A program made the translations under genes and the position numbers. The notes under the pieces are model-generated. The model did not search any database. It was not told where the DNA came from and saw only the letters and a list, made by a program, of their open reading frames with translations. 64,000 nucleotides of DNA, taken from positions 95,468 to 159,467 of the forward strand of contig JBKBUF010000009.1 of assembly GCA_046290815.1 (NCBI GenBank), given 5' to 3'. Shown piece by piece: positions 56,398 through 64,000 of this stretch. Each line of letters begins with the position of its first letter. The stretch's first letter is position 1. This DNA is from JBKBUF01 sp046290815. GTDB lineage: Bacteria; Bacteroidota; Bacteroidia; Cytophagales; Cytophagaceae.

Positions 56398-56610
56398 ATG
56401 GATAAGCGTACGAAAAGAAACCTTTTGCTATTCTTCAGAAGATTCAGAAGGAACTATGAATTCTTTTTACAAAGCTACAAGGGCAAAACACCTTCATTGT
56501 ATCTGGATCAGTTCAAGCGGGACAACATCAAGCTTGCGCAGGTACTGTTCGGTGATGAAGGAGTAAAACATTTCACACATTTTATCAAAAGGACTGAATT
56601 AAACACATGA
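56398..56610 (+). CDS. Small basic hypothetical protein
   Basis: 70 residues, strongly basic and helical: MDKRTKRNLLLFFRRFRRNY..., then LYLDQFKRDNIKLAQVLFG and KHFTHFIKRTELNT. No signal peptide. Followed by its own strong terminator, which supports it as a real gene. No family recognised; the charge suggests nucleic-acid or membrane-surface contact, but that is only inference. Confidence 0.65.
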   Translation: MDKRTKRNLLLFFRRFRRNYEFFLQSYKGKTPSLYLDQFKRDNIKLAQVLFGDEGVKHFTHFIKRTELNT

Positions 56611-56635
56611 AGAACAGAAAACAAAAAATAACCTG

Positions 56636-56675
56636 AACGGAATCGAGCATTTAAAAATCGATTCCGTTCTTTTTT
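56636..56675 (+). terminator. Intrinsic terminator after the small basic gene
   Basis: Perfect 11-bp stem AACGGAATCGA / TCGATTCCGTT, 11-nt loop, followed by CTTTTTT. Confidence 0.93.
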
Positions 56676-56682
56676 ACAGGCA

Positions 56683-58581
56683 TTACCATTTAATTATTTT
56701 ATGTAATGACCTGCCCTGATCAGTCTCAATAGTCAAAATATAAACACCTGCTTCAATGTCCCTTAGCTGAACCAAGGCTTTGCAATTCAACATTTCCTTT
56801 TCTTCGTTTACATAAACTTTCCCTGCAAGATCTGATAAAGTAAGATTGATTTTTTCCAGTGGGGCAGTTGTTTTAATTTCAATATAATCCGTAAAAGGAT
56901 TCGGATACACTTCCAAAAATTTTGCATCTTCCAATCCCACAGTCACAACACCCAAAAATGTCAGCTTTCCTGACAGATCCACCTGTATGAGTCTGTAATA
57001 ATTAATCCCTCCAACAGGATTATTATCTTCATATAAATAAGTCATGACCGAAGACAGGTTTCCTCCGCCATTTACTTTACCGATTGGTGAAAAGCTACTG
57101 CCATCTTCAGATCTTTCGATCAGAAATTCTTTATTGTCTTTTTCACCTGCAGTAATCCATTTTAAAACTACAGAATCACCTTTTTTCACTGCTTCAAATG
57201 AAACAAGATTAACCGGGGTAGCCATACATGGAGGGACAAAGGGACTTGTTGCAGTAGCTAGAGAAAGATTGGTGAGGACTGCACCAACAGCTCCGGAAGT
57301 TGCATTATGAGGACAATTACACTTCCTTGAATTTCCCGGCACACCACCTGTCACTACCGTACTAAGATTCGCCATAGCACCTGAAGTCCACAACAGTCCT
57401 CCGCCTCCGCCGCCACCAGGCCCGAAGTCAAAATCCGAACCGAAATTATTGGTACTACCACCGGCACCTCCGGAAACATTTACGTTCAATGAATTCAATA
57501 TAGAAGCAGCATGAATCAAAACTGTTCCGCCTGCCCCTGCACCTCCGTTTCCGTCGCCATGATCATCTGTATTCTCAGCCACCGAATTTCCTACCGATAA
57601 GATTCCATATCCATTACCCTCGATTTCATTGGCCTTAATAATTACTATACCACCTCCGTTTCCACCGTTATTACATTTATCATTGTTTTGCTGGCCTCCA
57701 CCACCACCTCCTCCCATAAATATTCTATTCACTGCAGGAGTGTAATAAACATTACCAAAACCAAACCCATTTATACCCGGACCATTGGGAAAAAAACTAT
57801 TTGCACAATTCCCACCTTTATCTCCACCTCTGCCCCCTTGTCCGTAGTTGCCCCCTCCTGCACCACCTGAATTGTGGCCGTTGCCACCACCTCCTCCGTT
57901 CAGTTGCTTGCCTTTTCCGGCTTCTCGTGTGGCCACATATTCTGCCGCACCTTCACCTTTATAACCGGCCTGAAATGATGGCCAGGAGTAATAAAACAAA
58001 TTACTTGTTGTAAGTGCGCTTGTAGTATTGCTGCACCCATAACTGGAATTATTCTGAGAACATAAACCTCCTCTGAAACCAATACCGCTGACATTGATAT
58101 TAGCATTGAGAGTTACTCTGCCACTGGCTTCGAATATTAAAACTCCACCCACAGTTCCATTCCATGGCAATGCTGTAAGCATAGCATCAACAGACACGTT
58201 AGTGTATTGGGGAATTCTTATAAGCTGTACTTTACCTACAGGTGTGTAAGTCTTAAGAAAGGAAAACTTCATCTGAATTACCGAACCGGTTATATCGGAT
58301 ATTTCATTGATTTCGTAGTTTCCTGCATTTGCAATTGAGTTGATATTCCCAAAGCTGGCGGTATTACTCACATCAATATCAGCACCCTTCATTTGTATGA
58401 TCAGGATTTTATCGCCTACAGAAAATCCTGTAGGATTACCCGCAGTTGCACCTATTTCCAATGAATTGCAGCCATCGATATTTATTACCGGGGCATAGGT
58501 ATTAATGACACCGGAAATTTGTCCGAATGCAGTAATACTTGTAAAAAATGCAATAATAAAGATGTGAAATACAGATTACAT
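56683..58581 (-). pseudogene. Glycine-rich T9SS protein gene with stop at codon 2
   Basis: The body (592 residues from TTG 58461) is glycine-rich between about 190 and 390 (many GGG/GGNGG runs), like bacterial adhesin-type surface proteins, and ends in a T9SS sorting domain (YPNPFTDYIEIKT ... GRSLHKIIKW). Upstream in frame the sequence reads a textbook signal peptide, SVFHIFIIAFFTSITAFGQ, joined to the body without interruption. The only ATG for it (58581), preceded by AAAGGGG, is followed at once by TAA (58578-58576). So the signal peptide seems disabled by one nonsense codon. It could be a true mutation, a read error, or recoding. Confidence 0.75.
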
Positions 58582-58797
58582 ACCCCTTTTTTGATTGACC
58601 GAACGGCCGATGTATTATTAATACCGAAAAGTATAAAAAAGTAAATCCTTTAATTTGATTTTAAACAATTTGAGAGCAATCCTGTTGCTTCAGTACAACT
58701 TTTACTGTTTTACATTTTTTGAAATCAAATCAAAAGCTTTATAATTCAACTTAGATAAGTTATATTTATTCCCTTATTCCTATTAAACTCCTATTCT

Positions 58798-60852
58798 ATG
58801 AAGATGTTAAGATTTTTATTACCTGCACTGGCGTCTTTTTTATTTTTTTCGTGCAAAAAAGACATGGGCAACCCGCGCTGGGATGCAGATTTTTTAGCCC
58901 CTATCATCAAGACAAGTATGGGTCTTGAAAGTATTATCAAAGATACTTCCGTTCATACCAATCCGGATAACAGTCTGAAGATTGTGAATGCACAAAAACT
59001 TTACACCTTGAATCTGGAATCATTGCTTTCACTTACCAATGAAAACTTTCCGGAGTATTTTAAGAATGTGAAGTTGAATACTCTGGTGCTTGAGCCACAA
59101 AGTATAACACGAAGAATCAGCTTGGGAGAAATAGCTAAACCAACACCTTTTTATGATTATGTTATATATTACCATACTACTAAACAGCCAACTTTTCTTC
59201 CCGCATTTAATAACATACAAGCAGGACCTATAGATTTGGATGCTAACCAGTTTTTCAAAATTGCCACCATGGAAGAGGGCAAGATGGAAATAACAATTAC
59301 AAATGAATTACCTGTTGATATCCTTAGGTTTGAATTTACATTGCGAAATAAATCAGATAATGAAATTATTATTCATGATGTTTTCTCATCTATTGCTACA
59401 GGAACCAGTCAAAGTAAAATTTATGATTTATCGGGTAAAACCATTGAAGGAAATCTTACTGTTACTATTGATGACATGGATACTGCCGGGAAAAATGGAG
59501 TTGTGATTGATACAGCAGACGCGGTTGTTGCGAATATTAAAGTCTACGACCTTAAAGTTCATTCTGCCATTGCAGTCTTCCCTGCTCAAAACGTAGTAGA
59601 CGATAGCAGCAACGTACCTCTTGTCAACATGAACGACATGAGGCTTACTTATGCGAAAATCAAAAAAGGAACCGTAAGAATAGATGTAACCAGCACCGCA
59701 GAAGATAATCTTTACTTTAACTATCAGCTTCCGGGAGCAAGCAAAAACGGTATTCCTTTCGAAACCAACACAGTAGTTCCACCCGCCACCAATGCAGGAA
59801 ATGGTACGCAAACTTTTACCTATGATTTTTCCGGTTATGTCCTTGATCTTACCGGCAGGGACCATGACACAGTCAACAGTTTTTACAATAAAATCACCGG
59901 ACGTATAGAATACACCGGAAGGCAAGTACACCTATCTCTTGAAGACAGTCTTGAAATAAAAATTACCATGATAGGAATCGAACCTGAATATGTGAGAGGT
60001 TATCTCGGCCGTGACACTGTATTTGCTTCAGGCAGTCAAGCCATCGACCTGTTCAATAATATTCGTGGTGGCAATCTGGAGTTCCAGGATATCAAACTGA
60101 ATGCACGTATTGAAAACGGAACGGGTGTACCAGGTTCTGTGATGGTCAACTTCATTAAGGGAAATCATCCGGCAAAACCATCGGTAACACTTGCCGGCCC
60201 AAATATCGGCACTGACATCAACATTGGCAAAGCAGTTGATGGCAATCCGGTTATTCCTGACCATACTACCATTGACCTTAAAGGAACAAATGGCGCACAA
60301 CTGGTGAGCATACTACCTCACAGCATCGACTATAATATACGTGCTATCGCAAACCCTGCAGGATTTACCGGTGCGCTTGACCAGTTTGCCTATGAAAGCA
60401 GTCCGCTCGATGTATATCTTGATATGGAAATTCCTCTTTCTGTTATTGCTGAAAATCTGACTTTATCCGATACCATAGAGTTTCCTGCAAGATCCGTTGA
60501 GTCTGCGATCAACAGAGGAAAACTTTATGTTGTGGCCGACAATGGATTTCCGCTTTCAGCTAAAGTAAATCTTACCTTCCTGAATGAAAATATGGATATT
60601 ATCGAAACTCTGACTTCATCAGGAGAATTAGAACCTGCAACCCTTGGTCTCAATGACCGGGTGCAAAACAAAAAAAGATCGGCTGTAAGCTACACCATCA
60701 ATCAGGGAGCAATACCAACAATGATGGGTGCAAAATATGTGGTATTTACTGTCTCATTTTCAAGTGCACCTGCAAACCAGCATGTAAAAATTTACAGTGA
60801 TTATAAAATAGATTTTCACCTGACAGGTGATCTTAATGTAACTATAAAATAA
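58798..60852 (+). CDS. Large predicted lipoprotein of unknown function
   Basis: 684 residues. A lipobox-like N-terminus MKMLRFLLPALASFLFFSCKKD puts the acylated Cys near 19, with KKD after it. The rest is a long beta-rich sequence with repeated DTxxF/DxSG segments and no membrane helix. I recognise no family. It is followed by an outer-membrane-type protein 27 bp downstream, so the two are likely expressed together and may act at the outer membrane. Confidence 0.78.
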   Translation: MKMLRFLLPALASFLFFSCKKDMGNPRWDADFLAPIIKTSMGLESIIKDTSVHTNPDNSLKIVNAQKLYTLNLESLLSLTNENFPEYFKNVKLNTLVLEPQSITRRISLGEIAKPTPFYDYVIYYHTTKQPTFLPAFNNIQAGPIDLDANQFFKIATMEEGKMEITITNELPVDILRFEFTLRNKSDNEIIIHDVFSSIATGTSQSKIYDLSGKTIEGNLTVTIDDMDTAGKNGVVIDTADAVVANIKVYDLKVHSAIAVFPAQNVVDDSSNVPLVNMNDMRLTYAKIKKGTVRIDVTSTAEDNLYFNYQLPGASKNGIPFETNTVVPPATNAGNGTQTFTYDFSGYVLDLTGRDHDTVNSFYNKITGRIEYTGRQVHLSLEDSLEIKITMIGIEPEYVRGYLGRDTVFASGSQAIDLFNNIRGGNLEFQDIKLNARIENGTGVPGSVMVNFIKGNHPAKPSVTLAGPNIGTDINIGKAVDGNPVIPDHTTIDLKGTNGAQLVSILPHSIDYNIRAIANPAGFTGALDQFAYESSPLDVYLDMEIPLSVIAENLTLSDTIEFPARSVESAINRGKLYVVADNGFPLSAKVNLTFLNENMDIIETLTSSGELEPATLGLNDRVQNKKRSAVSYTINQGAIPTMMGAKYVVFTVSFSSAPANQHVKIYSDYKIDFHLTGDLNVTIK

Positions 60853-60879
60853 AACCCCGGTATATTTTTCAATTTCATA

Positions 60880-62124
60880 ATGAAAAACTTTTATTACCTG
60901 ATAGTACTCCTCATGGGAGGAACTGCAGCAGCACAACCTGCTGCTGATGCACTTGAAAGAAGATTTTTGGATCAGTCAAGAGACTCTATTGTTAACACCG
61001 GCTATATCCATGCGGGATTTGATTTTCATGTAAATTCCAATTCGGTTACCAACAATTTTAAAAATAATTTTCTGTACGGAGGGTATATTTCCAATGAGCA
61101 AAAAGACCAGGTAAGCAAGAGGCTTCGGAATGTTAATGTTGCAGGTCTTGATGTTCGCACAGGAATTACAGGCAAAAGCCTACTGAAAAATAGAACAGCT
61201 GTGGTGGCCGGGCTTTTCTACGTTGAGCATTATGATGCAAAATTCACCAAAGATTTTTTTGAGCTCGTTTTCCGAGGAAACAGCAGGTATGCTGGCCAAA
61301 CCATAGATATTGCACCACTCAGGGTTAGAAGTTTTACCTCCCAACAATTGTATTTAGGATTTGAGAAGAAATCATCCGAAAAATTATTTGTCGGCGGAGG
61401 AGTGAACATCATAAGAGGCGGCAGATTCAGCAGTATAGAACTAACCAGAGGCAAACTACATACAGAACAATACGGTACTTACGTGGAACTGGATGGCAAT
61501 CCTGACATCCAATACACTGACAGAAACCAGGGGAGATTTTCCGGAAACGGTTATGGCGCTTCATTAACTTTATATGGAACATACAGACTTGAAAAAAGTC
61601 TGATATCAGCAGAATTGCGTGACCTTGGATTCATTTCCTGGAGAAACCTGAACAGCTTCAAAGGAGATGGCGTGTATCGATATGAAGGGCAATATGTGGA
61701 AGACATTTTTTCAATTGACAGTACTGTTTTTGAAAAATTTGAACCGGATTCGGTTGCAAATCAACTTGGAATCCAAAATGTGAGAAGCAACAAAAGTTAT
61801 TTATTACCCGCTACGTTGCACCTGAATTACCAACATTTCTTCAATTCGGAATTGTCGATGACCGTAGGAATCAGACAAATTTTTAATGCTTCTTACAGGC
61901 CGAGAGTGTATTTGAGGCCGGAATATTATTTGTCTGAGAGCCTGATCATTGCTGCTACATTTTCTTACGGAGGTTACGGAAGAGGAGACTTTGAAATCTC
62001 TGCAGCAAAAAAAATATCCGATTTTTTTATAATTTCAGCCAATATTTTTTATTTTGAACAATTGATACTGCCTAGAAAATCATCAGGACATGGTTTCGGG
62101 CTTAACATTGTTAAAACTTTTTAA
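60880..62124 (+). CDS. Outer-membrane beta-barrel-like protein (DUF5723-like)
   Basis: 414 residues. Signal peptide MKNFYYLIVLLMGGTAAAQ. The mature part alternates aromatic and polar residues (YIHAGFDFHVNSNSVTN, SLTLYGTYRLEKSLISAELRDLGF) and ends in a C-terminal Phe (GLNIVKTF), which fits an outer-membrane barrel of the DUF5723/PorV-like type; I cannot confirm the Pfam family. Partner of the lipoprotein just upstream. Confidence 0.75.
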   Translation: MKNFYYLIVLLMGGTAAAQPAADALERRFLDQSRDSIVNTGYIHAGFDFHVNSNSVTNNFKNNFLYGGYISNEQKDQVSKRLRNVNVAGLDVRTGITGKSLLKNRTAVVAGLFYVEHYDAKFTKDFFELVFRGNSRYAGQTIDIAPLRVRSFTSQQLYLGFEKKSSEKLFVGGGVNIIRGGRFSSIELTRGKLHTEQYGTYVELDGNPDIQYTDRNQGRFSGNGYGASLTLYGTYRLEKSLISAELRDLGFISWRNLNSFKGDGVYRYEGQYVEDIFSIDSTVFEKFEPDSVANQLGIQNVRSNKSYLLPATLHLNYQHFFNSELSMTVGIRQIFNASYRPRVYLRPEYYLSESLIIAATFSYGGYGRGDFEISAAKKISDFFIISANIFYFEQLILPRKSSGHGFGLNIVKTF

Positions 62125-62144
62125 AGGCTAAACAGTATTTTTAA

Positions 62145-62747
62145 ATGTTTTCTCGATACCGGCATATGAACATAAACGAATATTTAAAGGACGAAAAATA
62201 CGGTCTGGAAGGTGAGTTTTGCGTTACTATAACTACTAATGACAACAGATGTGTGTTAGGAGAAGTAACAAAAAGCAACAAAATCGAACTTTCCAAGGCG
62301 GGATTAGCGGCACAAAAATACTGGCATCAGATCGAAGAGCATTTTGCTAATGTTACTCTAAAAGAATATGTAATAATGCCCAATCACATCCATGGCATTA
62401 TTGAGATCAATCCTAACCAGAAAAAGAAAGAAAACTACATCATTCATGATGTTTCCAGATTTGAGATCTGTTTCGGACTAATGGTGGGAAGAAACAATCC
62501 ATTTATGCTCAAAGGATCTATCTTCCATTTAATTACCTGGTTTAAGGCTGCTTCTCTTATAGAAATCAAAAGGCAATACAATGATGAGTTTGCCTGGAAA
62601 TCCGGGTATTTCGATTTTCAGATAAAAAACCCTGCTTCTTCCAAAAGCATCAAAAACTACATTGAAACGGCGGCCAACAGATGGCCTTTGACCATGGAAA
62701 ATCCTGAAGAAAGTCTCCGGGACTTTATCCATTCTGACCCTCATTAA
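62145..62747 (+). CDS. RAYT-like HUH endonuclease (TnpA-REP family)
   Basis: 200 residues. Y1-transposase fold: HUH motif HIHGII (His81, His83) in VIMPNHIHGII, and catalytic Tyr172 in IKNYIETAANRW, with the family segment SIFHLITWFKAAS. RAYTs are domesticated IS200-like enzymes often linked to REP palindromes. No terminal repeats or REP-type hairpins flank it here, so it is a stand-alone gene. The usual YYDHII segment is YFDFQI (His to Phe), which may affect activity. Confidence 0.8.
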   Translation: MFSRYRHMNINEYLKDEKYGLEGEFCVTITTNDNRCVLGEVTKSNKIELSKAGLAAQKYWHQIEEHFANVTLKEYVIMPNHIHGIIEINPNQKKKENYIIHDVSRFEICFGLMVGRNNPFMLKGSIFHLITWFKAASLIEIKRQYNDEFAWKSGYFDFQIKNPASSKSIKNYIETAANRWPLTMENPEESLRDFIHSDPH

Positions 62748-62750
62748 AAA

Positions 62751-63776
62751 ATGATAACGGGATTTCATGATTCCCTCAACTTATTATCAAAATTAACTTT
62801 CAGAAGGAGCTTAAATGCTTTTTCCGTGTTAAGCACCTATTATATCTCCAAATGGACAGGCAAAGCAATTAATCCTGCAGCACCTTACAGCATTTCTTTT
62901 GAACCCACCACTTCTTGTAATCTAAGATGTCCGGAATGTCCCAGCGGACTGCGATCATTTACCCGTCCAACAGGCATGCTGGAAAAATCATTCTTTACCC
63001 AGGTGATTGACGAGATTCATTCAAAGGTTTTTTACCTGACATTTTATTTTCAGGGTGAACCCTATCTCAATCCTTCTTTTCTTGAAATGGTAAGATATGC
63101 CCGTTCAAAAAATATTTATACAGCCACCTCCACCAATGCACATTACCTTAGTCCGGAAAATGCCAGGCTCACCATTGAATCAGGACTTGACAGACTGATA
63201 ATTTCAATCGATGGCACTACTCAGGAAACATATTCCTCATACAGAGTCGGAGGATTTCTGGACAAAGTAATAGAGGGAACAAAAAACATTATAGAATGGA
63301 AAAAGAAAACCGGATCCAGGACTCCGCATGTGGTATTCCAGTTTCTTGTAGTTAAACCTAACGAACACCAGACAGAAGAAGTAATAAGGCTAGGTAAAGA
63401 ATTAGGAGTTGATCAGGTAGTATTTAAAACTGCTCAGGTATATGATTATGAAAACGGATCTGATCTGATACCTGAAAACCAAAAATACTCGAGATATAAA
63501 AAAACAGCAGAAGGGAAATACGAAATAAAAAGCAGTATGGAAAACAGTTGCTGGAGAATGTGGCACTCCTGTGTCATCACCTGGGATGGCACCATAGTAC
63601 CCTGCTGTTTCGACAAAGATGCTTCCCATCCGCTGGGTTCTCTCAAAGAGAAATCATTTTTCCAGATCTGGAACAGCGAAGGCTATAAAAGCTTCAGAAA
63701 AAGTTTACTCAAGTCAAGATCAGAAATAGAGATATGTAAAAATTGTTCGGAGGGAACGAAGGTATGGGCGGAGTAA
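62751..63776 (+). CDS. Radical SAM/SPASM protein
   Basis: 341 residues. Cluster motif CNLRCPEC (Cys56, Cys60, Cys63), GGEP-like QGEPYLN, and a C-terminal SPASM set: CWRMWHSCVITWDG, VPCCFDKDASHPLG, and EICKNC. SPASM enzymes carry extra Fe-S clusters and often act on peptides or carbohydrates; the substrate is unknown. It starts 3 bp after the RAYT stop. The last three bases (63774-63776) begin a heptad tract. Confidence 0.88.
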   Translation: MITGFHDSLNLLSKLTFRRSLNAFSVLSTYYISKWTGKAINPAAPYSISFEPTTSCNLRCPECPSGLRSFTRPTGMLEKSFFTQVIDEIHSKVFYLTFYFQGEPYLNPSFLEMVRYARSKNIYTATSTNAHYLSPENARLTIESGLDRLIISIDGTTQETYSSYRVGGFLDKVIEGTKNIIEWKKKTGSRTPHVVFQFLVVKPNEHQTEEVIRLGKELGVDQVVFKTAQVYDYENGSDLIPENQKYSRYKKTAEGKYEIKSSMENSCWRMWHSCVITWDGTIVPCCFDKDASHPLGSLKEKSFFQIWNSEGYKSFRKSLLKSRSEIEICKNCSEGTKVWAE

Positions 63777-63843
63777 TTAAGAGTTAAGAATTAAGAATGG
63801 GAGCAATGAATGTTGAATGATGAATGTTGAATTTTGAATGAGG
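63774..63843. repeat. Ten-unit heptad tract, GAATTAA then AATGTTG types
   Basis: TAATTAA GAGTTAA GAATTAA GAATGGG AGCAATG AATGTTG AATGATG AATGTTG AATTTTG AATGAGG in exact 7-nt register, starting with the radical SAM stop codon. The GAATTAA unit matches the array at 14641. The following ~150 bp to the window end is AT-rich with nothing I can call. Confidence 0.85.
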
Positions 63844-64000
63844 GATTTGAAGCGGAAATTATCGAAAATGTAACTTGTGAGGTTCTGTTTAAATAACTGT
63901 GTCATTATTAAAATTATTATCTCTGTTGGAATGTGGTAAAGTTTGAAAAACTTTTCCATATTTCAACAGATCTTTAATCTTTCAGGATATTTAATTGCTA

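Noticed and set aside
62145..62747. Active IS200/IS605 insertion sequence
   Set aside because: No terminal hairpins, no tnpB, no second copy in the window; the 200-residue length and motifs fit a RAYT better.
1..64000. tRNA or rRNA genes
   Set aside because: Looked for cloverleaf and TTCGAATC-type segments in the larger gaps; none convincing.

Overview
The window is an AT-rich (roughly 37% G+C by eye) chromosomal segment of a Bacteroidota member, most likely a Cytophagales relative (Cytophaga/Sporocytophaga-like). Support comes from six proteins with type IX secretion (T9SS) C-terminal sorting domains, an AsmA-family protein and DUF1569/DUF1802 proteins of Bacteroidota type, weak Shine-Dalgarno signals, TAnnTTTG/TTTG-type promoters, and typical Bacteroidota forms of MutS, IleS and GlyRS. 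I see no prophage, plasmid, CRISPR, tRNA or rRNA signal. It reads as ordinary chromosome with several accessory islands.

Layout. 1-6.3 kb: partial class II fructose-bisphosphate aldolase, a SprT-like protein, an AsmA protein, and metX behind a SAM-I riboswitch with a recognisable promoter. 6.4-10.7 kb: a compact secondary-metabolite locus of type III polyketide synthase, methyltransferase, UbiA prenyltransferase and FAD oxidoreductase, probably for a prenylated aromatic lipid or quinone. 10.7-15.7 kb: DUF1802, a SpoU-type RNA methyltransferase, mutS, a secreted protein and DUF1569. 15.8-24 kb: a surface-glycan locus in which kdnA-kdnB and a divergent kdsB predict 8-amino-Kdo for lipid A/LPS, continuing into a large membrane protein, a methyltransferase and a GT9 glycosyltransferase. 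24-36 kb: radical SAM, PhoX-like, two T9SS cargo genes, a beta-propeller-like protein, lspA and ileS, all on the minus strand apart from one orphan. 36-40.5 kb: three tandem MtfA-like genes, only one with an intact zinc motif, and glycyl-tRNA synthetase. 40.7-53.4 kb: hemH, T9SS proteins, a DsbD split over two genes, an M20 peptidase, an ACC-deaminase-like enzyme, rluD, a DMT transporter and mazG. 53.6-64 kb: glmM-iscS, a small basic protein, a glycine-rich T9SS gene with a stop at codon 2, a lipoprotein and outer-membrane pair, a RAYT-like HUH protein and a radical SAM/SPASM protein.

The least expected cross-window signal is a set of nine intergenic tracts with a strict 7-nt period (for example GAATTAA, GGATATT/AGATATT, AATGTTG, AGCNNNN, CGAAANN, GCCTACT). 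They usually abut stop codons, and some are arranged as inverted pairs that form hairpins. They resemble cyanobacterial heptameric STRR repeats, but with several different heptamers in one window.
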